Source: Glaciozyma antarctica PI12
Taxonomy: Eukaryota; Basidiomycota; Microbotryomycetes; Kriegeriales; Camptobasidiaceae
Direction of reading: 5' to 3'
Assembly: GCA_002917775.1 (NCBI GenBank)
Contig: KZ627146.1
Span: forward strand, 937,678 to 1,001,677
Length of the DNA: 64,000 nt
The position numbers and the translations under genes are program-made. This document shows positions 12,901-24,433 of the stretch, piece by piece. The notes under the pieces were generated by a model. It was not told the DNA's origin. It worked only from the letters and a program-made list of their open reading frames with translations, and did not search any database. How positions within the stretch are numbered: the stretch's first letter is position 1; every line of letters starts with the position of its first letter.

Positions 12901-13616
12901 AGGCCGAGGTGGATCGCTGGGAGGGGTGTGGCGGTTGGTTGGTTGGTGGGATCTGCGATTCACGTCGTGAGCATTCACCTCGAGTTGTAGGGAAGGATGA
13001 AGGAGAACGTACCGGCCTTGATGGCAAGAGCGAGGAGGACTGCGATCGCCACCTCGAATCCGAGCGCGAGGAATGGCAACAGTCGTGGGTAGATCGCACC
13101 CCAGCTGCCATCCTTCCTTGCCAATCTCTCCTCGTAGCACATTGCGATCGCGCAGAGGGAGAATGCCGATAGTCCGCCGACGACATAGGGGATCATGTTG
13201 CGGTGCAGCGGGAGATCGGGCGTGAAGGTGTTCGAGATGAGGGTGGCGACGACTGCAGGACGTTAGTTCTCACCACCCAGCACTGGCACGGGGAGCTTAC
13301 TCTGCGCCACTCCCTCTGCGAAGTACGTCGCCGCCACAAACGCAAAGCAGCCCAACACCAACCCCCTCCTGACTCTCCGAACCCGCACGACCACTGGCAG
13401 AATCGCATCCTCCTCCTCCTCTTCCCCAACTCCAGCTCCTGAGCCAGGTACCACCTCGTCCTCGAGCTGCACCCATCCCTGAGCCTGAATACGCGCCATC
13501 ATCCCGAGGAAGGCCTTCACCGCGAAGCGGACCAAGAGGACGCCGAGGAGGACGGAGGGGAGGACGAGGCGGAGAGTCGCGAGTGCCTCCAAGCGAGGTG
13601 AAGAGGAGTCCTCCAT
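9972..13616 (-). CDS. HMT1: Hmt1/ABCB6-type half ABC transporter
   Basis: Half-size ABC exporter of the heavy-metal-tolerance/ABCB6 group, expected in the vacuolar or another organelle membrane, where S. pombe Hmt1 moves phytochelatin- or glutathione-linked metals. ATG 13616 opens an N-terminal hydrophobic extension of several helices ([20 protein letters not shown], then [17 protein letters not shown]), which separates this group from mitochondrial Atm1. The core transmembrane domain follows, then the nucleotide-binding domain: Walker [11 protein letters not shown]-loop GLVPQDS, signature LSGGEKQR, Walker [15 protein letters not shown] and the H-loop in [11 protein letters not shown]. It ends TATPKSE-stop at 9972. 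All introns resolve in frame and every catalytic motif is intact. Substrate and organelle are inferred from family. Confidence 0.9.
11763..11816. repeat. 27-bp tandem duplication in a transporter intron
   Basis: Two adjacent 27-bp copies starting GCTCCATCACAGTC differ by one base (cgaa versus caaa). They lie in an intron of the Hmt1-like gene and lengthen it relative to its neighbours without touching the donor, branch motif or acceptor. Confidence 0.85.
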
Positions 13617-13759
13617 GCTGAGCTGCTGGGGAGGGTGGACGATGGAAGACGCGAAAGAGTGCTCGTCCTCGCGAAGTCGTCGCCTCCTTCCCTCCTCCTA
13701 CCACCGCCTGCCCGCAAGCGAAGACTCCGAGTCAAGGTAAGGAGCACAGGCAGTCACAG

Positions 13760-14851
13760 GACTCGTGCCCCCTGGACCACCTCGAGAACACTCTGTTCAT
13801 TCTCTCGACTCTCCCCCGCCTGCGCCACATCTCCCTGACGGGATCCACGATCACTCAGCTCTTCAGAACTCCCCGTCCCCGTCGACTATTCCACCCCTAC
13901 CGCGACGACGAACAAACCACTCTCAAGCTCGCGTTCAGGGCGGCTGCGGCGCGCACCAGCACCCTCGCTCTCTTCAACGTACGAGCCGCGGACGCGTCAC
14001 TCGGGCTAGAAAACTTTCCGAACCTCGAGGAGCTGGAGCTGAGCTATCTGGATATCGTCGAGGAGAACAGCGTGGCGGAGCCCACGGACCCGCTCCGTGG
14101 GATCGTCGACCAGAGTGCGGCTCTTACGCGGCTCGCGCTCGACCTGAGGGACTGGCGGAAACCGAAGCTGGATTGGGAAGGCGTGGTGACGCCGAACCTT
14201 CGAACTCTCGCCCTGCGGATGAGCATTCTGGAGGATGCCGACTGGACCTTCGTAGCGGCGAACGCTTCTCGCCTCAAAGCCCTCGACCTACGCATCTACC
14301 CAATCGATCCGACTTTGAAGGCGTCCATGCTGACCCCGGTCTCGCGCACGCCCTTCCCATCCCTCGTCCACCTCCACCTCTCCTCCATCTCGATCCTGCG
14401 GTCGATTCTGCCCGCGATCCTCGCACCCGCCCTTCGCACGATCACCTGCGTCACCAAATTCTCTCCAGGTCAGTCGGCAGCAAGCACCTTCGCTCCCCTC
14501 CTCGAGCACGACGATCCTCCCTTCCCCAGCATTCAAGCAGTAACCCTCACCCTCGGCACCACCGCTCGCTCCCAGCGATTCTTTCTCGACACGAAAGCGC
14601 CTTTGGAGCCTCGAGGAATCTACGTTCGTCGCACCGGATCTGTCCTCAGGCGAATCATGGTGTCGGACGGCGACGAACCTGTCGATTGGGCGAGCGAATC
14701 GCACCGTCTTGCCGAGGCGGCTCAGGACGTTCTGGCGTTTGGAACGAACGAGGTGGAGAGGATGGGGAGGATGGGAGATCTGGATGGGCTTGATGCGGTG
14801 CTTCTGGGGCTTCGTCTATCGCGTGCGAGGATGGAACTTGCGATGGACTGA
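13760..14851 (+). pseudogene. 5'-truncated F-box/LRR-like gene
   Basis: An open frame from an intron acceptor at 13759 to the stop at 14851 encodes leucine-rich repeats (LFILSTLPRLRHISLTGS, TLALRMSILEDADWTF, LVHLHLSSISILRSILPAIL). It resembles the C-terminal halves of the F-box-like loci at 20.6, 24.4 and 26.7 kb; for example FILSTLPRLRHI matches VSILSTLPHLHAI at 20.6 kb. The N-terminal F-box exon carried by those relatives is absent: upstream there is only about 140 bp before the divergent Hmt1-like gene, and none of it joins this frame from a usable ATG. I read it as a copy that lost its 5' exon. A very short alternative first exon remains possible. Confidence 0.6.
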
Positions 14852-15091
14852 GGAAGAGGAGGAGGTTGGCGTCTTGTAACGTGGCGTGCGGTACTTTGGA
14901 CAGCTTCGCAAGGACATTCTCTTTCGTTCTCTCTACAATCCAGTCCTCTATCGGCTCTGCTCCTCGACATCTCCTTGCGAAGCTCTCGTTGGAGAAATTA
15001 AACCCGCCCCAGGCAGTAATTCGAATTTCCACTTTCCGCCCCGCCTCGAGGCCGATCCTGGGCTCTCCCTCAACACCACCAACAAGCAACG

Positions 15092-16430
15092 ATGTCTGGA
15101 CGCCCTAGTTTCGCACAGCTCGCCCAAAAGCTCATGCAGCAGCGCGCTGCCCAGGCCGGCTTCGGAGGCGCAGGAAAGAGTGGAGGAGCTGGCGGAAAAG
15201 GACCGAACCTCGGCCAGGCCGTCGGCGGAGGAGCTGGTGTGGTCCTCCTCGCCGTCGCAGGACTGACAGTGAACGCCGCCATGTTTAACGGTGCGTGGTC
15301 GTGGCGAGCTGAGAGAGGGTGAGGATCGGGAGCTGATGTACGCGGCCCTTTTCGTGCAGTCGATGGAGGACATCGCGCGATCAAGTACACCAGGCTCAAC
15401 GGTGTGTCCGACACGGTGTACTCTGAGGGAACCCATCTCATGGTGAGTGCGCTCGGGAGGTGGAGAGGGAGGTCGCGGGGGAGCTGGCCGAGCAGCCTTC
15501 CCCGATCCGCGATGGAGAGCTGACCTCCCTTTTCCCCCGTGTGCTCCCAGATCCCGTGGTTTGAGACTCCCATCCTCTACGACGTCCGCGCCAAGCCCCG
15601 AAACATCGCCTCCCTCACCGGAACCAAGGGTGCGGTCCTCAGAGCTCTCCAGCGCGTTCGGCGCTGACCTCTCCCCGACTCGGGCGCTAGATCTCCAGAT
15701 GGTCAACATCACCTGCCGTGTCCTCTGCAAGCCCAACGAGTCGAAGCTCCCTACGATCTACCGCGAGCTCGGAACCGACTACGACGAGCGCGTCCTCCCC
15801 TCGATCGTCAACGAGGTCCTCAAGTCCGTCGTCGCCCAGTTCAACGCTTCGTACGCCTCCTCCCCTCCCGTCATTCCACCCCAGCTAACCCCTACGCCCA
15901 CCCAGCCAACTCGTCACTCAACGCGAGATGGTCTCGCGTCTCGTACGAGAGAACCTCACCCGCCGCGCCTCGCGCTTCAACCTCGTCCTCGAGGACGTCT
16001 CGATTACGCACGTTACCTTCTCCCCTGCCTTCTCCGAGGCCGTCGAGGCGAAGCAGATTGCGCAACAGACGGCTCAGCGCGCAGTGTACCTCGTCGACCA
16101 GGCGCTCCAGGAGAAGCAGAGCATCATCGTCAAGGCGCAGGGAGAGGCGAGGAGTGCGGAGCTCATTGGAGAGGCGGTCAAGCAGAACAAGGGGTGCGTT
16201 GAGTGTGGCGTGCGTCGGAGGATGGGGCTGACGTGGATTGGTGGCGCAGATTCTTGCAGCTCCGAAGGCTCGAGGCGGCACGAGAGATTGCTCAGTTGGT
16301 CGCCAACTCGAACAACAAGCTCATGCTCGACTCGGACTCGCTCTTGCTGGATCGTACGTTTTGGTCCTTCCTCGCGGGTGGACGGAGCTAACGGTTCGCG
16401 TTCCTCGCAGTCACGGACAAGGAGAAGTAG
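15092..16430 (+). CDS. PHB2: Prohibitin-2
   Basis: Inner-mitochondrial-membrane scaffold that forms a ring complex with prohibitin-1 and chaperones respiratory proteins. It starts at ATG 15092 ([20 protein letters not shown]) with an N-terminal membrane anchor ([20 protein letters not shown]). The SPFH/PHB domain follows across several small exons: [64 protein letters not shown] and [15 protein letters not shown], then the coiled coil ([20 protein letters not shown]). The last tiny exon encodes VTDKEK and the stop at 16428-16430. The reading is unbroken and matches the usual length of about 310 residues. Confidence 0.95.
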
Positions 16431-16850
16431 GGAGGGACGAACCCAGTTTTGTATCGAATACGTTCAGGCACGCGCAAGATCGTGCCAATGCGAATACCTC
16501 CACTCGATTCCAGGAACTTTGAGAACGCGGGGCGAGCGTAGGTCTGCTTCTGCGCATCGTCGAAGCCCCCCGGTCGCTCTGTTTCTCTTGTTGCGCAACA
16601 ACTTCGCTCCCGCATCGCTCCTCGCCCAGCGCTCAGGACTTCCAACTCGTCTATCGATAATGGTGTTCCCCTCAAACCGTTCCAGGGACTATTCAACACT
16701 CATCCCTCTTCACCGACCGGGCTACCCTGTGCCTGCGACTCCCTGCTCATCAGACGCTCGCCAGGCGGTCGTCACGAAGCTACGGACTCTAAGACGTTAA
16801 ACAAAGCTCAGCCAGCAACGAAGCCGCAAAGAAGAAGCGTAGCGACTCAC
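16431..16850. other. Intergenic region with decayed tail of the neighbouring pseudogene
   Basis: Between the prohibitin stop and the last recognisable exon of the leftward pseudogene I see no coding sequence. A donor (GTGAGTCGC), a branch-like TGGCTGAGC and a TTAG acceptor suggest the pseudogene once continued here, but the following sequence has stops and no match to the C-terminal exon of its relative at 29.2-29.6 kb. Confidence 0.4.
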
Positions 16851-18193
16851 CCATGCCATACTCCTGCAACGTGCTGTCCTCCAAGATCCACCTGAGCTCC
16901 TTCCAGCCAACCTCCTCTCCGCGTTCCCAAATCTACCCGGCAGCAATCATCATCGACCTCCACCTAGGCCAATCCCCATCAATCGTCACCTCCTCCCCCT
17001 TCTCCCTCAGCTCCCCCAACCTGCTCCTCCGAGGCCCATGTCGCAGCACCTCCCAGACGACCAGCGGCGCACGACTCTCGACGAAGATTCCAGTCCCGGG
17101 CGCCAGCTTGCTCCAGAAGATTATTTCGGGTTCGCAGTCGAGTATGAAGTCGACTTGAGCGCGGTAGAAGTCTCGAGACCAGTCGACGTCGATTCGAGAG
17201 GGGGAGAGCCAGGATTCGTAGTCGACGAGTTGGAGCTCTCGGATCCGGGCGCTGCGATCTGCGAAGGACAGGAGAGCGGCGCGAGGACCGATAGTCGGGG
17301 CTGGAAGGTAGTTCGGTGGCGGGGGTGGGAGGGGTTTCGGTGGCGAGGGAGGAGAGAGCTTCGCAGATGGCTTGGCCCAGCGATCGCTGCGAGCATAGAA
17401 GGGGGCAGTGGCGAGGGGGTCGGGAAGGGCCCAGCGAGGACCGCTAGGGGGGAGGGGGTTGCCTGCTGATCGTAGGGCGGTAGGGAGGAGGGGAACTGGC
17501 GTGCGGAATCGTGGGTGTCTCGAAAAGGCTTGCGCGAGGTGGTGGGCGGAGTTTGAGGAGGTGCCGGGCTGGGAGAGCGTCGCTTGAGACTCCGTGGTCC
17601 TTGCGGTAGGGGAGGAGAAGGTGCCTGCTGCCTCTGTACCTCCATCCTCTCGTCCACCTCGTCCACCTCGTCCACCTCCATCCACTCGTGCGTCTCGGCC
17701 TTCGAAAACCCGCTCCACCCACATCCCCTCCCTCTCCCTCTTCCACTCCTCCCATTCCTCCCCCTCCCTCTCCCAATCCACTCGTTCCCACTCCCATCCT
17801 AGCTTCACCGTCGCTCCTTGAGGCCTCGTCTCCGGCTCCCCCTCATAAAAATACTCCGCCACCGCCTTCCCCTTCTCCACGCCTAACGCTCTCAGTCCCC
17901 CGGCCGCGTGCATAGCAGGGAAGTCCCATGTGTTCGCATCCATCTCCCGAAACTCGGTCGCGACGTGTGGGACGGCGGCGCGTCGTTTTTGGAGCTCGAG
18001 GCGCGCGAGTTCGAGCAGCGCTGGAGTCGAGGAGGGGTGGAAGAAGAGGGTTGCGAGCTGGGAGGGGGTGAGGGAGGCGGGGTCGTAGGGGTCGAAGGAG
18101 AGGTCGATCTGGGACCTGAAGGTGAGGGAGGTCCGCGCTGGGGAGAGTGGGCTAGCTTGCGTTGTGCAGGTTCTGCTCTGACAGAGGAGCCAT
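16851..18193 (-). pseudogene. Unnamed-family gene, broken (relative of 28.5 kb locus)
   Basis: Reconstructed start is ATG 18193, with MAPL spliced to SQIDLSFDPYDPASLTP. A helical region follows (LLELARLELQKRRAAVPHV, LRALGVEKGKAVAEYFYEG, KLGWEWERVDWE), a long Pro/Ser-rich middle, then DFYRAQVDFILDCEPEIIFW and GWKELRWILEDSTLQEYGMG. Both ends align with the locus at 28455 (QINLSFPLSDLRELSASQL; SWKELRWLLEDAPIELFGMG), so they are paralogues of one family. I do not recognise a known domain. A TAG at 16933-16935 splits the frame just before IWERGEEVGW, and the C-terminal exon seen in the relative is missing. Decay is therefore likely; function is unknown. Confidence 0.6.
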
Positions 18194-18365
18194 GGCGCCC
18201 GTGCGGGGAGCTGTTGGAGCAGATGGGGGACCAGAAGAGAGAGGTTGGACTAGGGTGGAACACGTCTCGAGCGAGCGAAGTCGGCGAGAACTCCGCTCGT
18301 TCTCAGGCTCTCCCTCAGGCCTCGCGCTGCCCATCTTCGGCCAGAAACTCCGTCTATTCATTCCC

Positions 18366-20359
18366 CTAAACACTCGCCCCCATCGCTCCCTCAGCCCCCT
18401 TCATCTCCCCCCTCAGCTTCCCAACCTCCCTCATCACAACCTCCTTGACCGCCTCATTCGTCCCCTTCACATCAATAACCTTGCGCTCCTTCTCCAACAA
18501 CCCATCGAACTCGACAGGCATGATATCACGCTGGAAGTCGAACGTCGGGTGCTCGGACAGGGCTTCCGAGACGGCAGCGTTGAACTTGGCGGGGTGGGCG
18601 GTCGCGAGGACGATTTGGACGACGTTGGGGGCGCTGTGGGGTGAAAATAGTTAGATATGCGATCGAGGTACGACGTGAAAAGAACGTACTTGGTCTCGGC
18701 GATGCGGTTGGCGACGTTGAGGCCGACGGCGGTATGAGGGTCTGCGACGTAGGAACCAAAGTCGCGTGCCGAGTCGTAGTACTTGCGAATCGTATCCGCC
18801 GTCTGCACCCGCCTCATCAGCTTCCCTTCCCACTCAGAGAGAAGCGAAAGAACGCACCTGCTCATCACTCGACCTCTCGGCGATCATATCCCTCCTCGCC
18901 GCCTCGACCGCCAACTTCGGCACCGTAACCCTCCCCTTGGTCTTGAGCTCTCCCATCCACGCGTTCACATTCTTTTGCGCCACGCGGACCTTGGCCGCCT
19001 GCCCTCCATCGACCTCCCCATCCTCCGCCACCGCTCCCGCCGTCGTCCCCTCGAGCGCGAGGTAGAACAACAAGCGCTCAAAGTTGCTCGAGACGAGGAT
19101 ATCCATCGCGGGCGAAAGTGTCTCTGCTACCTCCCCACCTTGGTTCCCATCCGACGCTCCTCCCACAGGGGCAGTCTGGGCAGACTCCCCGTCGTCCTCT
19201 CCCTCATCGACATTCGTGCTCGCAGCCTTCTCGTACCTCCCCGTCTTCCAGAACCTCGCCAAGATGTCGTTCGCATTCGTCGCGACGACCAATTTCTCCA
19301 TCGGGAGCCCCAGGCGCTTCGCGTAGTACCCCGCGAGGACGTCGCCAAAGTTTCCGGTCGGGACGGCGAACTGGATCTTGGAATCGGCGAGGGCGTAGGG
19401 GAGTTGGCGGCGGAGGGCAAAGTAGGAGGAGAAGTAGTAGACGGTTTGAGCGAGGATGCGGGCCCAGTTGATAGAGTTGATCGCGCCGAGGTGGTAGGCG
19501 GCGTTGAAGTCGGGGTCGGAGAAGAGGGCCTTGACGATGTCCTGCGAGCATAGTGGAGATTAGCTAAGTTCCGTGCGCAAGTGAGGTTCTGAAGGATCGG
19601 AGGCACGGAACGCACCTGGCAGTCATCGAAGGTACCTTCGACGGCGAGGTTGAAGACGTTGGCGTCCGTGACGGTCGTCATCTGAGCCTCCTGGACGGGC
19701 GAGACGCGACCTTTTGGGTGAAGGATGAAGATGGAGATGTCCTGCTTGGAACGCAATCCGTAGATGGCCGCACTGAATCCCCAGCCAAAGGCGCAATCAG
19801 CTCCCGATCCACCTCGGCTGCCGATCCAGCTCACCTTCCAGTATCTCCCGACGTAGCTCCCACGACGGTGAGCGTCTCACGCTCAGCGCCGACCTTGCCA
19901 ACGTTCTTCCGCTTGAGGAAGTACTCGAACAGGTTGCCCAAGAACTGGAGAGCAACATCCTTGAATGCGAACGTCGGCCCGTGGAACAGCTCGAGGATCC
20001 ACTCCTTCTCTCCTACGCGGTGCAGCGGGGCGATATCGGGGTGGCGGAAGGTCGAGTAGGATCGCTCGATGAGCTCCTTGAGGTCGGCGCGGGGGATCTC
20101 GTCGGACGAGATGAAGAGGGAGTAGAGGTTGAGAGCGAGGTCGGTGAAGGAGAGGTTGGCCCAGTCGTTCTCCCAGTTCTCGGGCAGGGAAGGAAGGTGC
20201 TGAGGGATGTAGAGACCTCCGTTGGGAGCAAGTCCAGTGAGGACAGTCTGCGAGAGAGGTGGTGGTGCTCAGCTCAAGGCGTTCACTCCGAGTTGAAGCT
20301 GAGCTTACCTGCTCGAACGTGAGTCGTTCAGATCCTCCTCTTGTTGATAAATACTTCAT
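18366..20359 (-). CDS. THR4: Threonine synthase
   Basis: PLP enzyme converting O-phosphohomoserine to threonine, the last step of threonine synthesis, in the cytosol. ATG 20359 gives MKYLSTRGGSERLTFEQ, the conserved N-terminus; then TVLTGLAPNGGLYIPQHLP, WANLSFTDLALNLYSLFI, and the PLP-lysine segment HGPTFAFKDVALQFLGN. GATSGDTGSAAIYGLR holds the phosphate-binding loop. FAVPTGNFGDVLAGYYAKRL and MDILVSSNFERLLFYL follow, with an acidic insertion between them typical of fungal enzymes. It ends GAMGASV-stop at 18366. All exons join in frame with no lesion, in contrast to the pseudogenes on both sides. Confidence 0.96.
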
Positions 20360-20635
20360 TCTGGCGGGTACAGCGTGTTCAAGGAAGGAGAGCTGGTGAC
20401 GAGTCAAGCTGAGGCAAAGTAGCTGGGAGGGCCAGGGAGGCTGCTACTGCCGACGGACTTGGGGAGAGAGAAGCAGCGAGAGAGGCTGCTTCTCTCTCTC
20501 TCCCAATCTGCTCGCTCGATCTGAGCGTGCGTACAGGTAAGCAGCGGATTGAACGCTCGACGGCCGCAAGAGTCCCAGCTCACCACCCCCGAACAGCTGC
20601 ACCTCCTCCTGCTCCAACTACGAGTCCTTCGCGAG

Positions 20636-22122
20636 ATGAGCAGCCCCAGCTCCAGCTCATCCTTCGAGCGAACTCCCCGCGTCACCCTCCTCGACCTCCC
20701 GGTCGAAATAAAAACTCAGATCGTCAAGCTTGCTCGGCAGCAGGACGACAACCATCGCGAGCGGATGAGGCGAGGAGGGCAGGCGGCGCAGGATCGGGCC
20801 AAGCTCGTCGGAACCGAGTGGTATGGGAGGAGTACGAACGCGCTGTTCATGGTCAACAAGGAGCTTAGCGAGCTGGCGGCGGTGCATCTCTTCAAGGTGA
20901 GTTCGAGGCTGGGACTGTGCTTGGGGAGGAGCTCAAGACTGTGAACGCAGGACCTCAGGGCAAGCCGTTCGAGGCTTCCCACCTTTCGCTTCCTTCTGTT
21001 CAGAAGTCGCGTTCACCATATAACCCACGCTATCTTCGACGACGAAGCGGTCTCCGACGACCTCGAGCACATCGTCTCCATCCTTTCGACTCTCCCCCAC
21101 CTTCACGCCATCACTCTCACTGCCACGTCTCTCGCCACCCTCTTTCCCTCGCCATTACACCTTGTGGTTGGAACAGATGAGCGCGTCGACACGATTTGGG
21201 AGGCCCTTCGCACGGCGGCAGCCATGGTGACTGCCGCTACGCTGATTCGTGTTCCCCCCCGAATCCGCTGCTGTCATCATCAGAATTCTTCCAAAGCTGG
21301 AAGTCCTCAAGCTCTACGGACACGAATGTTTCGACGTCGCAGGATCCATTGGGTCCAAAGAGCTTTGTTGCGCGTTGGCCGTAGTTGACTCGCTTCGATC
21401 GCTCAGCCTCGATTGGAGCTCAGGCGGGAGAACACAGCGGCTCGGGGCGGGCTGGGGTGCTGAGCGGTGGAAGTGCCGAGATCAATCGCGTACGCTGCGG
21501 CTGCGCTGCCACACGTTCTTCGACGATGAGTGGGCGTTTCTTCAGTCTTGGAGCGGGCTTGAGATGCTTTACCTCGGCGCAAGTTCGCTTCCGATGAAGG
21601 ACTGGCGCGAGTGGAAGGAGACTGCTCCACTCCTTTTCCCTCACGTCCGCTAACTCGTTGTCACAGGCGCCATCTCTCCCCACCTCTTCCATCGCCTTGC
21701 GACGCCTCGGATACAATTCCTCTTCATTGCACTCGACACGGTCCCGCCTAGCAATTTCTGGACCTTCTCTCATACCTTTCTTCAATCTCTCCACCAGAAA
21801 GACCTTCCGGTTCTCCAAACTATCGACATCTTCCTCCCCGGCCTTTTCGACTCTACCACCTTTTTCGACAAGCTTTCCACCTTCTGTCGCGACCGTATCA
21901 TCATCTCTCAACTTCCTCCAGTCCCCTCCTTCACCACCATGGACGTCGTAGCTCGACTCGCGCTCGACGAGGAAGAGGAGGCGAAGGAAGCTCGACGAGG
22001 TCTTGCGAAGCGGACTGACGCAGACGGCGAGGATGCGGCTAGATGGAGATTTGGGAGGAGTGGAAAGGATGGTGTCGGTGCTCGAGGGGTTGAGGGAATT
22101 GATGGCGCTGGCGAAGGATTAG
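20636..22122 (+). pseudogene. F-box/LRR-like gene with frame breaks
   Basis: ATG 20636 opens an N-terminal F-box-like exon (TPRVTLLDLPVEIKTQIVK, then STNALFMVNKELSELAAVHLF). An intron follows, then leucine-rich repeats (VSILSTLPHLHAITLTATS, LPKLEVLKLYGHECF, LEMLYLGASSLPMKDW). The frame breaks at a run of seven C at 21254-21260 (one C too many restores as PPESAAVIIRILPK), at TAA 21651-21653 and by a small deletion near 21995. The ending LEGLRELMALAKD-stop at 22120-22122 matches the copy at 26688-28200. F-box proteins choose SCF ubiquitin-ligase targets. The C-run alone could be a sequencing error, but three breaks argue for a pseudogene. Confidence 0.65.
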
Positions 22123-22328
22123 CTGGAATTGACCGGGTGCAGTTTACGTCGAGTGACGGTCTTCGTGGTGAGGTGGGCGCAGAGCAGGTGCTGGATCTCG
22201 AGCTGGGGAGATGCATCTGAGCAGGTCAGAGAGAGTGCGATCGAGCAACCCGTGTCGATTACATCGCAATATCACCCCTCCTCCCACCGCAAAATACCGT
22301 TCTGCAACAACTCTCCTTCACAAGCAAT

Positions 22329-23811
22329 CTACACCCTGCTCTCAAATCATCAGCTCCCCTCCTCTCCCTCTTTCGCACGCTCGACTCACCTCAAACACCT
22401 CACCAACCTCCCACATCCCGCCGCGACCCACTCCCCTCCACCTCCCCATGCGACGGCATTAATCTCCCCGGGCGCAGTGTACGAGAACGCCGGGTCTCGT
22501 AGGACTTTCGGAGAGGCGGGGGCTGAGCGGGAGGCGGAGGGAGGGTTGGGGGTCGTGCTGGTTAGGTCCCAGAGGAGGAGGGTCGAGTCGTCCGCTAAAA
22601 GGGGGTTAGCGAGACTCTTCGCGCGCGGAGAGGGAGGGAGAGAGGGAAGAGAAACGTACAGCACGTCGCCAACCACCCCGGTCCCGTCGTCTGTCCCCCA
22701 TTCGCCATCGTCGCCCCGCCCCACGCCATTCCATTAACGCACCCCGTATGCCCTCGCACCTCCATCGCAGGCGTCCCAGGACTCCTCGTATCCAAAATCT
22801 GCACGTCCGCACTATCCGCATGACACACGCTCACGTACGTCGGTGCCGTCGGGGAGAACGCCAGTCGGAGGAGAGGAGAGGGTGCGGCAGTGGCAGAGGA
22901 TTTGGAGGAGGGAGCGGCTTCGTAGAGGATTGTGGAATGCTCGAGAGAGCGGAGATCGAACATGCGGACGGAACCGTCGGCGCCGACGGAGGCGAAGACG
23001 TCGCGGGAGGAGGGGGACCAGGCGACGTCGTAGACTTCTCGGTCGTGCGCGATGAGTTGAGTGATAGGGACGGCGGTGGCGATGTCCCAGACGGTGCAGG
23101 TCTGCGTGCGAAGGTGGTTAAGACGGAGCAAGGTGGAAGGGAGGGAGGACGTGCGGTATCTATTGAGGAGGTGACGATATGTGTTGGTTCGAGGGTCGAC
23201 CAGGAGAAGGACGTGAGAGGAGCAGAGTAGTCTGCTTTCGACTGCATCGCACCAAGCAATCAGCGTCTCCTCGCATTCCTCCCAGCAGGAGCACTCACGT
23301 TCGCCAAGTTGGCCCTCTGCACCAATCTCGATCCTCCCACCTGTCTCCCACTCCCCACGAACCCAGTCCCCATTCCCGCGCTCCCATCGTCCCCCACAAG
23401 ATCCCAAAGCCGCAAGCACTCGCTGCTACTCGCGACCATCTCCCTCGTCCCTTCTGTCCCCATGCTCGAGCTCTGCAAGCTACTGCTTAATCTAGCTGGT
23501 GAGAACCCTATCGCGCTAGGTGGGTACGGATGAGGAGCCCTAGCAAGCGGTACGAAGGCCGACCCTGTCTTGACGCGTGCGCCGGTGCGGGAGCGCGCGT
23601 AATCCCCTCCCTCTTCCGCTTCAGCGTAGTCGTCCTCGAGGTCGAGGTAGGCGGGATCGAGAGCGACGACGGTGACGTTGTTCGTGTCGCCGCGCGAGTC
23701 GTTGAAGGAGCCTACGGCGAGCTTGAGGGAGGGAGTGGAGGTGGAGAGGGGAGAGAAGGCGAGGGCAAAGGTAGGGCACTCTGAGTGGTAATCGAGTATT
23801 GAGGGGGCCAT
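22329..23811 (-). CDS. DCAF7: WD40 protein, DCAF7/WDR68 family
   Basis: Seven-bladed WD40 scaffold of the DCAF7/WDR68/TTG1 family, which binds DYRK-type kinases and serves as a substrate adaptor for CUL4-DDB1. Exon 1 from ATG 23811 carries the family's opening (SECPTFALAFSP, KLAVGSFNDS, NNVTVVALDP). Then come TSFSWSTLEPTHIVTSSIDT, TCTVWDIATAVP, QLIAHDREVYDVAWSP and the signature VRMFDLRSLEHSTILYE. DVQILDTRSPGTPAMEVRGH and NAVAWGGGGEWVAAG complete the blades. A GTGAGT donor near 22388 and an acceptor after TTTGAGAGCAG add a final micro-exon, giving the classic end CLRV-stop at 22329. A TGA read through that donor would instead end it three codons early. Intact. Confidence 0.92.
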
Positions 23812-24433
23812 ACTGTGGACACAAGGAGGTCAGCGTAGCTCTGTACAAGGCTGGGAGCTGCTGCAGTCAGCCTGGGTGGAGCTCGTCGCCGGGCCCCTTG
23901 AGGACGCGGGGTACTCCTGTTGATCCAACCTCCGCCGGCCCACCGAGACACTCCGCGTTCCAGTCCTCCCGTTGGTCCTTCACGGATAACGCCTAGCGTC
24001 CAGCTTGCGCCCCGACTGACCCGTTCCCTCCGCCAAGCGCCGTGGAGTTGAGTAGGTGCCCGTCGCTCTGGCCGACGCTGGCGGGCTTTCTCCTCTGCTC
24101 AGATAGGTGCGAATACGTACGTGCAAGGTGTTTCTGCTGTCCAGCGAGAGCGGCGGTCGTCGTAAGCAGCTGACAGAGCTGAGCCCGCTGAGCACCAGCC
24201 CAGGAAATTCAATACTCTTTGGCGTAGCAATTCTCTAGGGCAATTCTTTGTTAGTGGAGCTTTCGGGTCCCGAGGTTCTCTTGCTCTTCTACCGCTCGCT
24301 ACTGCTTGTGAATCGAGCTCACGTTCCTCAAGGCGAGCTCCGTTGTGCTGTGACCGGGGCGACGGCAGCTAACTCGCACCGCGATTCCTTACAGGACACG
24401 ACCTCTCCCCGCTCTCCTCCCCACTCCCACGCC
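23812..24433. other. Divergent promoter region
   Basis: This 622-bp gap lies between the DCAF7-like ATG (leftward) and the F-box-like ATG at 24434 (rightward). No coding frame or RNA gene is visible. The stretch just before 24434 has an intron-like acceptor (CTTACAG), so a spliced 5' UTR is possible. Confidence 0.45.

Noticed and set aside
16790-16850. A possible last exon of the 17 kb pseudogene.
   Set aside because: A donor, branch and acceptor exist, but the following sequence has stops and no match to the C-terminal exon of its relative.
17640-17690. Repeated GTCCACCTC units as a possible minisatellite or array.
   Set aside because: Short in-phase codon repeats encoding Glu/Val/Asp runs within a disordered protein region; no spacer-repeat structure.
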